Below the pieces are notes generated by a model. That model searched no databases, had not been told where the DNA came from, and saw only the letters and a program-made list of their open reading frames with translations. Positions 49,219 to 57,526 of a stretch of DNA of 64,000 nt are shown here, piece after piece. The stretch is from positions 11,641 through 75,640 of the forward strand of contig CAZDZG010000001.1 of the NCBI GenBank assembly GCA_964509845.1. Direction: 5' to 3'. A program made the translations under genes and the position numbers. Positions within the stretch are counted from its first letter, which is position 1. The number at the start of each line of letters is the position of its first letter. This DNA is from WYZ-LMO6 sp964509845 (GTDB taxonomy: Archaea; Hadarchaeota; Hadarchaeia; Hadarchaeales; WYZ-LMO6).

Positions 49219-52200
49219 TCAGTAGAAAATTCTGGGTGCGGTTTCCTTTTTGAGCTCGCTCTTGGTGCGGGTGAGGAAGGAGCGGTAGATCTCCTCGGCT
49301 TCCGGGGTGAGGGAGGGCTTGACCTTCTTCATGGCCTCCCGGAAGTGCCTCACGGTCACCTCCTTAGCCTGAAGGTTCTCCCTTAGGGCCAGCATGGCGG
49401 CTTCCCTGCAGAGGGCGGCCAGATCGGAGCCCGAGTAGTGCTCGGTCTCCTTGGCCAGCTGCTCCAGGTCCACATCCTTGGCCAGGGGCATCTTTCGGGT
49501 GTGGATCTTCAGGATCTCCAGCCTGGCCTTCTCGTCCGGAGGAGGCACGTACACCAGCCTGTCGAACCTTCCCGGACGAAGAAGGGCGGGATCGATGAGG
49601 TCGGGGCGGTTGGTAGCCCCTATCACCACCACGTTCTCCAGCTTCTCCAGCCCGTCCAGCTCCGTGAGGAGCTGGCTTATCACGCGCTCCGTCACGTGGG
49701 CATCCCCGAAGCCCGACCCCCTCCTGGGCACCAGGGCATCCAGCTCGTCAAAAAAGATGATGGCGGGGGCGGCTGTCTTGGCCCTTCGGAAGACTTCCCT
49801 GACCCCACGCTCGGAGTTGTGCACCAGCACGTTGCCGAAGCCCGCGAGGAACCTCTCCGTGGGGTTTATGCTTATGTCGTACACGAAGGGATGGCTGTAT
49901 GGCTCCCGCCTCTTGGAAACAACGAGATCCCAGTAAACATCCCCATCGAAATGTCTCTCGGGGGCCTTCAGCTTTCTGTGCAGTTTCATGTCAGAAAGGT
50001 ATTTGCGAATCTTCTGCGTCTTTTTCGGATCCATGAAGCCGATCTCCTCGACAAAGGTGCGCAGGAAGCCCGACCACAGGAACCTGATGCGGTAGCTGAT
50101 TGCCCCGGTTCGCTCTTTCTTTGGATGGCAGTGCGCAACGATGCCGAAGTACTGGAGAAGAAGCAGGAGGTCGTTAGCCAATCGTCTGCTCGTTGAGGAG
50201 ACCTCCACATACTTTCCGCTGAAGTAGCCGTTCCCGCTGATGTAACCCCTCAAAAAGGCCGCTACCACGGGCTTCCTTGCCGAAAGGATGGCCGCGGGCA
50301 CGCTCTTGTGCCTGGCCCCTCCTTTGAGCCCGAGAACGTGCTCCATGAAAGCCCTGAGCGGCGGAGAGGAGATTATGACGTCCCTCCCCCTCGAATTCGG
50401 TTTTCTGTAGATCTGGACCTTGCCGAAGAGCTTCCTGCAGAGTCTCGCTATCCTCCCAGCCTCTTTGTCAGACGTGCTCACCCTTACTCCGTATTTCATG
50501 TAGGAACCCTCCGCCACCCACAGTCCTAGGAAAAGGGCAAGATCCTCATCCAGTGGCAACACCCCTGGCAGTTTGTGTTTCCTGTATCTGGAGGTGATCT
50601 CCAGCGTACGGGGATCGTACTGGAGGTCAGCGGCCTTCATGAGCGAGACGAAGGCGTCGAGCTGCATGGCTGCCCTCTTGGTGTACGCGTGGAGGTTCTT
50701 CTTGGCTTTTCCCAGGATTTGGGCCACCTTCTCCGCACCGAGTTTCTCCACGGCTTTTGCCACAAGGGATTGACCGTTGCTTACGTACAGCTTCAGACCC
50801 TTTCCATAGAATCCCTCTATCAGGTTAAACTCCTTCACGGACTCAACCGGTTTTATGAACCTTGCCACGGCTATCCTAGACTGATAGGGAACGACCCTAT
50901 CGGCAGTCACCTCCTCAAAGCCTCCGTTTCTCTTGACGAACACGCTGTGTCCACCCGTTACTCGCACCTCTCTCCCAGTTTCGGTTACGAGCACATCTAT
51001 GTAGGGGGGAGCAGGATGCCTGATGAAATCCACTATTTTCGAATACTTCATTTGGTAGTCATCCGTGACGGTGGGCGCGTAGAGGTCTCCGTCGTTCTCC
51101 TTCTCCACCAGCTCCCCGATCTTCTTCCTCTCCAGCACACCATTCCTCAGAACCAGCACTTCCTCGTCGTAAGGCAATGATTCTCCCACCCATTTGGACA
51201 GGAGCTCGGGCCCCTTGACGGAGATGAAGTTGGCCTCGCTCTCCGTGGCCACCGCCCTGGCCAGAAGGGTCTTGCCCGTTCCAGGCGGGCCGAAGAGAAG
51301 GATGCCCTTGGGGGGCTCTATGCCCATGCGCTTGAAGGCGTCGGGATACTTCAGGGGCCACTCCACGGCCTCCCTCAGCTCCATCTTGGCCTCTTCCAGC
51401 CCTCCTATGTCCGACCAGTGCACATCGGGTATCTCCAGCATCACCTCTCTCATGGCGGAGGGCTCCACCACCTTGAGCCCGTTCTCAAAGTCTTCCTTGG
51501 TCACCTGCAGCTCCTCCAGGATCTCGGGAGGGATGGTCTTCTCCTCCAGGTTTATCTTGGGAAGGATCCTGCGGAGGGCGCTCATGGCCGCCTCCTTGCA
51601 GAGGGCCTCCAGGTCCGCCCCCACGAAGCCGTGGGTTATGTCCGCCAGCCAGTCCAGATCGACGTCCTTGGCGAGGGGCATACCCCGGGTGTGGATCTGC
51701 AGAATTTCCTTCCTCCCCTCCCTGTCCGGCACCCCTATCTCTATCTCCCTGTCGAACCTACCGGGCCTCCTTATCGCCGGATCCAGGGCGTTGGGGCGGT
51801 TGGTGGCCCCTATCACGATCACCTTTCCCCTCGACTTCAGGCCGTCCAGGACGGTACACAGGGTCGCCACCACCCTCCTCTCCACCTCCCCCGTTACCTC
51901 CTCCCTTTTGGGAGCTATGGCGTCCAGCTCATCTATGAAGACTATGGAGGGGGCGTTCTTCTCCGCATCCTCGAAGATCTTCCTGAGACGTGCCTCGGAC
52001 TCCCCGTACCACTTGCTCATCACCTCCGGTCCGTTGATGGCGAAGAAGTTGGCCCCCGACTCATTGGCCACCGCCTTAGCTATGAGGGTCTTCCCCGTTC
52101 CGGGGGGACCGTAAAGCAGCACCCCTTTGGGAGGCTCTATGCCTAGCCTGTCGAAGAGTTCCGGGTGCTTGAGGGGAAGCTCTATCATCTCCCTCACCCT

Positions 52201-52842
52201 TTTCAGCTCCTCCTTCAGTCCCCCTATGTCCTCGTAGGTCACCGCCGGGACCTTCGCCTCCTTGACCGCCACGGCTTCGGGCAGCACCTCGATCTCCGTG
52301 GAGTCCACCACCAGCACGATTCCCGGAGGAAGGGTGGAGACCACGATGAACCTCATCTCCCCCAGCCCCAGCGGGGTCTCCTCCAAGAAGGAACCGAAGA
52401 TCTGCTCGATAAGCGGCTCTCCGAACCCCCTCCTGAGGGAAGCGGTGGTGATGAGGTCCCCCCTGGTAAGGGGCCTGCCCAGCAGGTTCCTCCTCATCAC
52501 CTCCCCCGGAACCGAAATCCTCACCCCCGGGCTGGCGGGGGCGAGGGTTACCTTCTTGGCCTCCCTGACCTCCGCCTTCCTCACCAGTACCTTCTCCCCG
52601 ATGGAAGTTCCGGCGTTGTGTCTGATGAGGCCGTCAATCCTTATGATGTCAAGCCCCCTGTCCTCGGAGAACCCCTTCATGGCGATGACTCCCGTGACCT
52701 TGCTCCCCTGTATCTCAAGGATATCCCCCGGGTTTATCCCGAGCCTTTCGGCGATGTGGTCAGGGATCCTGGCCAGCCCCCTCCCCACGTCGGGCTGGTG
52801 GGAGTTCTCGGCCACCGTCAGCCTGACTTCTTTCTCCGGCAT
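49219..52842 (-). CDS. cdc48: CDC48/VCP-type AAA ATPase with intein
   Basis: A 1207-residue precursor; the mature protein would be 752 residues, normal for archaeal CDC48. An N-terminal double-psi barrel domain (1-185) is followed by AAA domain D1 (Walker A GPPGTGKT at 245-252) and D2 (Walker A at 518-525). A 455-residue intein interrupts D2 between residue E554 and the Ser of SERGVREVF, before Walker B (IIFFDELDAL). CDC48 unfolds substrates, probably for the proteasome whose alpha subunit is also in the window. It cannot hydrolyse ATP in D2 until splicing occurs. A TATA element lies 21-30 bases upstream. Confidence 0.97.
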   Translation of the reverse strand: MPEKEVRLTVAENSHQPDVGRGLARIPDHIAERLGINPGDILEIQGSKVTGVIAMKGFSEDRGLDIIRIDGLIRHNAGTSIGEKVLVRKAEVREAKKVTLAPASPGVRISVPGEVMRRNLLGRPLTRGDLITTASLRRGFGEPLIEQIFGSFLEETPLGLGEMRFIVVSTLPPGIVLVVDSTEIEVLPEAVAVKEAKVPAVTYEDIGGLKEELKRVREMIELPLKHPELFDRLGIEPPKGVLLYGPPGTGKTLIAKAVANESGANFFAINGPEVMSKWYGESEARLRKIFEDAEKNAPSIVFIDELDAIAPKREEVTGEVERRVVATLCTVLDGLKSRGKVIVIGATNRPNALDPAIRRPGRFDREIEIGVPDREGRKEILQIHTRGMPLAKDVDLDWLADITHGFVGADLEALCKEAAMSALRRILPKINLEEKTIPPEILEELQVTKEDFENGLKVVEPSAMREVMLEIPDVHWSDIGGLEEAKMELREAVEWPLKYPDAFKRMGIEPPKGILLFGPPGTGKTLLARAVATESEANFISVKGPELLSKWVGESLPYDEEVLVLRNGVLERKKIGELVEKENDGDLYAPTVTDDYQMKYSKIVDFIRHPAPPYIDVLVTETGREVRVTGGHSVFVKRNGGFEEVTADRVVPYQSRIAVARFIKPVESVKEFNLIEGFYGKGLKLYVSNGQSLVAKAVEKLGAEKVAQILGKAKKNLHAYTKRAAMQLDAFVSLMKAADLQYDPRTLEITSRYRKHKLPGVLPLDEDLALFLGLWVAEGSYMKYGVRVSTSDKEAGRIARLCRKLFGKVQIYRKPNSRGRDVIISSPPLRAFMEHVLGLKGGARHKSVPAAILSARKPVVAAFLRGYISGNGYFSGKYVEVSSTSRRLANDLLLLLQYFGIVAHCHPKKERTGAISYRIRFLWSGFLRTFVEEIGFMDPKKTQKIRKYLSDMKLHRKLKAPERHFDGDVYWDLVVSKRREPYSHPFVYDISINPTERFLAGFGNVLVHNSERGVREVFRRAKTAAPAIIFFDELDALVPRRGSGFGDAHVTERVISQLLTELDGLEKLENVVVIGATNRPDLIDPALLRPGRFDRLVYVPPPDEKARLEILKIHTRKMPLAKDVDLEQLAKETEHYSGSDLAALCREAAMLALRENLQAKEVTVRHFREAMKKVKPSLTPEAEEIYRSFLTRTKSELKKETAPRIFY
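49816..51180 (-). mobile_element. Intein in CDC48 with degenerate LAGLIDADG endonuclease
   Basis: A 455-residue intein. Residue 1 is Ser in SLPYDEEVLVLRNG; block B is T75-G-G-H78; block G ends VLVHN with penultimate His454 and Asn455; the +1 extein residue is Ser. So splicing residues are complete. The endonuclease has two LAGLIDADG motifs. The first, LGLWVAEGS (218-226), keeps its acidic residue (E224). The second, FLRGYISGNG (309-318), has Asn317 where the metal-binding Asp is expected. The DNA is less purine-biased than host coding sequence, as expected for a mobile element. Confidence 0.93.
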
Positions 52843-52862
52843 CTTTTCATCTTCCCCTCTCT

Positions 52863-52874
52863 CGAATAAAATCC
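52863..52874 (-). promoter_or_regulatory. TATA element of cdc48
   Basis: Minus-strand GATTTTATTCG lies between the deoxyhypusine synthase stop and cdc48, 21-30 bases before the ATG at 52842. The gene is probably leaderless and independently transcribed from its upstream neighbour. Confidence 0.55.
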
Positions 52875-52878
52875 TTAC

Positions 52879-53880
52879 TTACTTAAGGAGCCAGGAAAAG
52901 TCAGGATAGCTCTCCCTTCTCCTCACCCTTTCGTTCAGGTAGTGGGAAAGAAGGGGAAGGGCGATGGTGGCATCGCAGTAGCAGGTTACGTTTTTGCCCT
53001 CGGGCGAGATCTTCCCCCAGCTTATGGCCTCCTTCAGGGTGCATCCGCTCAGGCCCCCCCACACCGGTTGGTCGGTGGTGATCTGAAGGGCGTACTTGTG
53101 GGGATAGGGCTTCTCCCCCCCTCGATCGAGGTCCACCGCCACCGAGAGGAGCTGCACGAAATCCTTGGGAACCCCCCCTCCTATGTAGATGACTCCTCTG
53201 TCCTCGTACCTCCTTCCTATCTCCAGCATCTCTCTGAAATCCTTCCCCTGATCCAGGCATACCTTCTTCTTGGCCTCGAGGAGGGCTATGCCGTATCCGC
53301 TGTCGACTATGGCGGGGCAGAAGATGGGAACCTTCTTCCTGTAGGCCGTGGAGACGATGCACTTTATTCCCCTGGCGTGCAGCCACTTCCCGAACTCCCA
53401 CAGGAATTCCCTGGAGGAGTAGGGGCGCCCCTCTTCCAAGGTCTCCATGAAATCTCTTATCAGCCGCTCCATCTTCCGGTACTCCAGCTCATCCGCGTAA
53501 ACGTCGTAGAAGCGGTCAATTCGGTATCTCAGGAGATCTGCATCGTCAACGAAATCCGTCCCCCTCCAGTAGGTCCCCCCCATGGCTTCGAGGATGTCCT
53601 CCGAAATGTTGGCCCCCGTCGAAACCAGCACATCAATAAACCTTTTCTCTATCAGCCAGCAAACGATTTTCCACATTCCCGTGGTGCTCATGGAGCCCGC
53701 GTATCCCAAGAAGATGGTCAGGCCCTTCTTCTTCAGCATTTCCTCCCACAGAAGGGCCGCTTCTCCCAGCTTCCTGCCCTGGAAACCCGTCTTGGCCATC
53801 TCCTGAAGCAGCTGGGAGAGGCTCTTCTTCCTCACCTCAATCGTCTCAAGTTTCTCCTTGAAGTAGGGAGTTTTGCGCAT
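52879..53880 (-). CDS. dys: Deoxyhypusine synthase
   Basis: A 333-residue enzyme that moves an aminobutyl group from spermidine to a lysine in aIF5A. The catalytic lysine is K290 in EAISWGKISPEG, and NAD-binding pieces are seen in SMSTTGMWKIV, STGANISEDIL and YIGGGVPKDFVQLL. Family members can also act as homospermidine synthase. The GGLSGCTLKEAISWGK stretch differs from the usual GGxDSGA form. The start has a minus-strand TATA-like T-run (TTTTTTTATG) 20 bases upstream. Confidence 0.9.
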   Translation of the reverse strand: MRKTPYFKEKLETIEVRKKSLSQLLQEMAKTGFQGRKLGEAALLWEEMLKKKGLTIFLGYAGSMSTTGMWKIVCWLIEKRFIDVLVSTGANISEDILEAMGGTYWRGTDFVDDADLLRYRIDRFYDVYADELEYRKMERLIRDFMETLEEGRPYSSREFLWEFGKWLHARGIKCIVSTAYRKKVPIFCPAIVDSGYGIALLEAKKKVCLDQGKDFREMLEIGRRYEDRGVIYIGGGVPKDFVQLLSVAVDLDRGGEKPYPHKYALQITTDQPVWGGLSGCTLKEAISWGKISPEGKNVTCYCDATIALPLLSHYLNERVRRRESYPDFSWLLK

Positions 53881-54151
53881 CGCCCTTTTTCACGGCAAAA
53901 CATAAAAAAATTTGTCGGTCCCCGCCAGTTCACCTCCCGTTACGGCAGCTGGGAAGCGGGGAACCCCGAAAAGGAACGCCAAGTTCGGGAAACGAAGGCG
54001 TCGAAAGCCGGAAGGTGAGCGCTTCGCGATTGCCCTCATGATCGTCCAGGGAGGAATACGCGTGCCGGAGTGAATGCTCGAGAAGGAAAAGACAGAAAGC
54101 GAGAACTGGTCTGTGTCCCCTTTTATTCCCACTTTCCCCCAAGACCTCTCG
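53881..54151 (+). other. Intergenic region with possible structured RNA
   Basis: No convincing gene is seen in 270 bases. The left end has an A-rich promoter for both directions (CATAAAAAAATTT at 53901-53913). From 53933 to about 54060 the sequence has CG-rich hairpin potential and lacks the purine bias of genes. CCTCCC (53933-53938) can pair with GGGAGG (54049-54054), and CGGGGAACCCCG (53957-53968) is an inverted repeat. It could be a noncoding RNA or a long leader of the nuclease gene. A frame from 54074 joins the nuclease in-frame, but residues before 54152 are not family-like. Confidence 0.4.
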
Positions 54152-54571
54152 ATGAAGGGACTCCTAGTCCTCCCCCTGCTCTTTCTCTTATTCCTTCCCT
54201 TCGTGCTGGGAGGGAGGGGAGGGGCCACCTTCCACTTCACGGCAGAGGTGGTGAAGGTGATAGATGGGGATACGCTGGAGGTGAGAATCCTAGAGAGCCG
54301 GGGTTGGCCCCCGCCTGGAAAGGTGGAAAAGCTGAGGCTGGCCGGCGTGGATGCCTTCGAGCTTTCCGAGGCCAGAGGGGTCCTAGCCAAGGCCCTGGTG
54401 GACTCCCTGTGCCCTTCTGGGACAAAGGTTTACTGCAGGCTGGAGCCGGGGAAGGCCAAGGACCCTTATGGAAGGATCCTAGCCCGCGTTTACCTCGAGG
54501 GGAAAGAAGGGTGGGTGGAGCTGGGAAGGGAACTGCTCAGGAGGGAACTGGCCAGAAGGTGGAAAGGCTAG
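54152..54571 (+). CDS. Secreted thermonuclease (SNase) homolog
   Basis: A 139-residue protein with an N-terminal signal peptide (KGLLVLPLLFLLFLPFVLGG) and one staphylococcal-nuclease domain. Active-site residues match: the aspartates in VIDGDT (D38, D40), R62, D67 and E70 in RLAGVDAFE, and R108 in DPYGRILARVYL. It should cut DNA or RNA outside the cell or at the membrane with calcium. The ATG at 54152 places the signal peptide at the start. The 3' end overlaps the histone gene stop by four bases. Confidence 0.9.
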   Translation: MKGLLVLPLLFLLFLPFVLGGRGGATFHFTAEVVKVIDGDTLEVRILESRGWPPPGKVEKLRLAGVDAFELSEARGVLAKALVDSLCPSGTKVYCRLEPGKAKDPYGRILARVYLEGKEGWVELGRELLRRELARRWKG

Positions 54572-54771
54572 CTGCGCCTGCTGGCCAGGCGGATGTCCTC
54601 ATCGCGCACCGTCCTCCTCCCGGCGTGCTCCGCCAGCTTGACGGCCTCCGATGCCACAGCCAAGGCATACTCCTCCAGCACTTCCGCCAGCGCCTTGGCG
54701 GCATCCTCGCTTACCCGCTTGGCTCCCGCCTTCCTTATCAGCCTATCCGCCGTGGCCAGGGGAATTTCCAT
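54568..54771 (-). CDS. Archaeal histone, copy 1
   Basis: A 67-residue histone-fold protein: PLATADRLIRKAGAKRVSED, a central helix AAKALAEVLEEYALAVASEA and the RTVRDEDIRLASRR end. No tails. It packages DNA as dimers and longer assemblies. A TTAATAA-type element lies about 32 bases upstream. Only 33% or so of residues appear shared with the second histone (59787-59993), so mixed dimers with different strength are possible. The longer upstream frame is antisense to Trm5. Confidence 0.94.
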   Translation of the reverse strand: MEIPLATADRLIRKAGAKRVSEDAAKALAEVLEEYALAVASEAVKLAEHAGRRTVRDEDIRLASRRS

Positions 54772-54838
54772 CCTCGCCACTCCCTTTTTCTTTCTTTTGC
54801 CTCTTATTAAGGCTTCTTTTCCTGGGAGACCCCCTTTT

Positions 54839-55678
54839 TCAACCCTTTGGGCGCAAAAGGAGGTCCAGCACCACGTGATAGATGCCGGGGCCGTAGGATC
54901 GCACCAGGCGTCTTCCGGTGACCTCCAGTTTCCATCCCCTCCTGCCCACCTCCTCCTCCAAGAACCGCAGGGAAGGCGAAAAGGGATCGGGATCGCTGCC
55001 CACATCATAGAAGTGAACGATCCCCCCCTCTTCCTTTAGGGCTTCCAGGGAAGCCCCTATGAAGTTCCTGGCGGCCTCGGGAAGGGGCATGAGCACCCTG
55101 TCAGCCCTCCCAGCGAGCTCGGATACCACCTGGGCCGCATCCCCTAGGAAGGGAAGGACCCTGTCCCCCACCCTGTTGATCCTGATGTTCTCACACATCA
55201 ACCTGTAAGCCTCCGGGTTCTTGTCTATGGAGTATATCCTCCTGGCTCGGGAGTGCCTGGCTATGATGATGGAATAGCACCCCACCCCGGCAAACATGTT
55301 CACCACCTCTTCCCCCTCCCGGACAAGCCTGGCTATCCTCATCCTCTCGTGTGCCAGCCTGGGGGAGAAGTACACCTTGGCCAGGTCCACCTTGAAGATA
55401 CACCCACTCTCCCGGTGGAGGGTCTCCGTCCTCGGCTCCCCGGCCACCACCTCCAGCTCCCTGGTCCTGAACTCCCCCTTCACGGGCGAGACTTGGAGGA
55501 GCACCGTCTTGAGGTGGCGGTGAACCCTCATCAGGGCCTCCCCTATTTCCTTCCTCTTAGGCAGGAGCTCGGGGGGAAGCCTGAGTACCCCTATGTCTCC
55601 CACCAGGTCGAAGGCCCTGAGCTTTGCCAGCTCCTGCTCGGTGAGGATTCCCTTCAGCTCCTCCCTCAGGCTTCCCAT
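54839..55678 (-). CDS. trm5: tRNA (guanine37-N1)-methyltransferase Trm5
   Basis: A 279-residue class I methyltransferase of the Trm5 group. Motif I is VVNMFAGVGCYSIIIARH; the DKNPEAYRLMCENIRIN and MPLPEAARNFIGASLEAL segments are the AdoMet and catalytic parts; GDIGVLRLPPELLPKRK is the N-terminal Trm5 domain. It makes m1G at position 37 of tRNA, the first step of wybutosine. Taw1, the next enzyme, is encoded 0.9 kb away. It diverges from the nifB homolog at a symmetric promoter. Confidence 0.9.
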   Translation of the reverse strand: MGSLREELKGILTEQELAKLRAFDLVGDIGVLRLPPELLPKRKEIGEALMRVHRHLKTVLLQVSPVKGEFRTRELEVVAGEPRTETLHRESGCIFKVDLAKVYFSPRLAHERMRIARLVREGEEVVNMFAGVGCYSIIIARHSRARRIYSIDKNPEAYRLMCENIRINRVGDRVLPFLGDAAQVVSELAGRADRVLMPLPEAARNFIGASLEALKEEGGIVHFYDVGSDPDPFSPSLRFLEEEVGRRGWKLEVTGRRLVRSYGPGIYHVVLDLLLRPKG

Positions 55679-55690
55679 CCAGGAAAGGTG

Positions 55691-55718
55691 CCGGTCCAAG
55701 GCTAAATAGGTGGACCGG
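55691..55718. promoter_or_regulatory. Symmetric TATA element flanked by a 7-bp inverted repeat
   Basis: CCGGTCC (55691-55697) and GGACCGG (55712-55718) are a perfect inverted repeat around CTAAATAG (55702-55709). The TATA-like core is 23 bases from the Trm5 start (55678) and 21 bases from the NifB-like start at 55731. A dimeric regulator here could control both genes at once. Confidence 0.55.
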
Positions 55719-55730
55719 AAGAGGATGAAG

Positions 55731-56582
55731 ATGAGAAGGGTACCCTGGGACCCGGCCCAGCTGCGGAGGGTGAAGGAGCACCCTTGCTTCGATCCCAGGG
55801 CCCTCCACCTCTTCGGGAGGATCCACCTTCCGGTGGCCCCTAGGTGCAACCTCGAGTGCAATTACTGTCTAAGGAAGTTCGACTGCGTGAACGAGTCCAG
55901 GCCCGGGGTGACCAGCAGGGTGCTCTCCCCCAGGGAGGCCCTCAAGAGGCTGGAGGAGGTGATGAAGAGGCATCCCTGGATAAAGGTGGTGGCGGTGGCG
56001 GGACCGGGGGAGCCCCTCTTCAACGAGGAGACCTTCGAGACCTTCAGGCTGGTGAGGAAGAGCTTCCCCCGCCTGCACCGGTGCCTGAGCACCAACGGCC
56101 TGCTCCTGCCCGACAGGATAGAGGATCTGGAGGAGGTGGGGATAGGAACCCTGACGGTGACCATCAACGCGGTGGATCCGAAGGTGGGGGAGAAGATCTA
56201 CTCTTCCGTTCTTTACCGGGGAAGGACCTATTCGGGGAGGGAGGGTGCGGAACTTCTGATAAGGAACCAGCTCAGGGGCACGGAGGAGGCCGTGAAAAGA
56301 GGAATGGTGGTGAAGGTGAACACGGTGATCATCCCCACCATCAACGACGGGCACGTGGTGGAGGTGGCCAAGAAGGTGGGAAGGATGGGGGTTTACAGGC
56401 AGAACCTCATCCCCCTCATCCCCCAGTTCAAGTTCTCCCACCTTTCCCCTCCCTCTCCCGAGGAGAAGGCCAGGCTCCAGCGTCTGTGCTCCAAGTACGT
56501 TCCCCAGATGGTACACTGCAGGCAGTGCAGGGCGGACGCGGTGGGCAAACTGGGAAAAGACCTAAGGTGCTACTTGGAGTGA
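55731..56582 (+). CDS. nifB: NifB-like radical SAM protein
   Basis: A 283-residue radical SAM enzyme with the NifB signature: HPCFDPRALHLFGRIHLPVA, CNLECNYCLRKFDCVNESRPG (cluster cysteines C39, C43, C46). NifB builds the 8Fe-9S-C core of nitrogenase cofactors. It lacks a C-terminal NafY domain, like archaeal NifB proteins. No nifH, nifD or nifK is in the window. The ATG at 55731 fits the TATA spacing; an ATG at 55725 and a GTG at 55710 are in frame upstream. Taw1 follows without a gap. Confidence 0.88.
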   Translation: MRRVPWDPAQLRRVKEHPCFDPRALHLFGRIHLPVAPRCNLECNYCLRKFDCVNESRPGVTSRVLSPREALKRLEEVMKRHPWIKVVAVAGPGEPLFNEETFETFRLVRKSFPRLHRCLSTNGLLLPDRIEDLEEVGIGTLTVTINAVDPKVGEKIYSSVLYRGRTYSGREGAELLIRNQLRGTEEAVKRGMVVKVNTVIIPTINDGHVVEVAKKVGRMGVYRQNLIPLIPQFKFSHLSPPSPEEKARLQRLCSKYVPQMVHCRQCRADAVGKLGKDLRCYLE

Positions 56583-57512
56583 ATGGAGGGAGCGCTCACC
56601 GACAGGCTCCGGTCCTTCCGCGAGCTCTATGAAAGGCAGGGGTATAGGCTGGTGGGAAGGAATAGTGCGGTAAAGGTCTGTCTCTGGACCAAGCGAAGCC
56701 TGGTGGGAAGGGGGGAGTGCTACAAGGCCAAGTTCTACGGGATCTCCTCCTGGCGCTGCCTCCAGCTCACCCCCTCCCTCTTTCACTGCACCCACCTCTG
56801 CACCTTTTGCTGGAGGAAGGTTGAGGCCACCCTTCCGCTGGGGGAAGGACTTCCCCCCGACGATCCCTCGGAGATCGTGGAGAGGGGCATCCGGGCCCAG
56901 AGGGAGCTGCTGAGCGGTTTCAAGGGCAACCCAAAGGTCAACCCCCAGAGGTGGAGGGAAGCCCAGCATCCCAACCAGGCGGCCATAAGCCTGGCGGGTG
57001 AACCCACCCTTTATCCCCTGCTGGGATCCCTGCTGGAGGAGCTCCACCGACGAGGCTTCACCACCTTCCTGGTCAGCAACGGCACCCTGCCCGAGAGGCT
57101 GGAAGCCCTGGAGACCGAGCCCACCCAGCTTTACTTAACCCTTCCCGCCCCCGACGAGCAGACCTACGAGAGGGTTTGCCGCCCCAAGATTCCCGATGGC
57201 TGGGAGAGGCTGAACCGCAGCCTAGAACTCCTCCCCTCCTTTTCCTGCAGGAAGGTACTGAGGCTCACGCTGGTGAGGGGGCTTAACCTGAAGGACCCCG
57301 AAGGTTACGCCAGGCTGGTGGAAAAGGCCGGACCGGACTACCTGGAGCCCAAGGGCTATTTCGCGGTAGGGTACTCTAGGCAGAGGCTGGGCCCCTCCTT
57401 CATGCCCTCCCACTCGGAGATAAGGGCCTTCGCGGAAAGGCTGCAGGAGCTGACGGGGTACAGGATCGTGGATGAGGCTCCGATCAGCTCCGTGGTCCTG
57501 ATGAAAAAATAA
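56583..57512 (+). CDS. taw1: Wybutosine synthesis enzyme Taw1 (TYW1)
   Basis: A 309-residue radical SAM enzyme that adds a carbon unit from pyruvate to m1G37 of tRNA-Phe. The radical SAM cysteines are C69, C73 and C76 in FHCTHLCTFCW. A second cluster uses C33, C46 and C59. These spacings (13, 13, 10, 4, 3) equal those of M. jannaschii TYW1. Archaeal Taw1 lacks the flavodoxin domain, as here. Directly follows the nifB homolog. Confidence 0.95.
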   Translation: MEGALTDRLRSFRELYERQGYRLVGRNSAVKVCLWTKRSLVGRGECYKAKFYGISSWRCLQLTPSLFHCTHLCTFCWRKVEATLPLGEGLPPDDPSEIVERGIRAQRELLSGFKGNPKVNPQRWREAQHPNQAAISLAGEPTLYPLLGSLLEELHRRGFTTFLVSNGTLPERLEALETEPTQLYLTLPAPDEQTYERVCRPKIPDGWERLNRSLELLPSFSCRKVLRLTLVRGLNLKDPEGYARLVEKAGPDYLEPKGYFAVGYSRQRLGPSFMPSHSEIRAFAERLQELTGYRIVDEAPISSVVLMKK

Positions 57513-57516
57513 AAAA
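57504..57516 (-). terminator. Oligo-T terminator of the DUF5667 gene
   Basis: On the minus strand, two T runs (six each, split by one base) stand 10 bases after the DUF5667 stop codon, the usual archaeal intrinsic stop signal. On the other strand it overlaps the end of taw1. Confidence 0.45.
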
Positions 57517-57526
57517 GGGGGAGAGG

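Noticed and set aside
53931..54073. SRP RNA, RNase P RNA or tRNA in the gap before the nuclease
   Set aside because: I looked for the SRP GGAAG/AGCA tetraloop region, the RNase P conserved GAGGAAAGUC core and a T-arm; none is convincingly present. It is left as an unnamed candidate RNA.
54074..54151. 26 extra residues on the nuclease
   Set aside because: The stretch is not conserved in type and would bury the signal peptide, which needs to be at the N-terminus.
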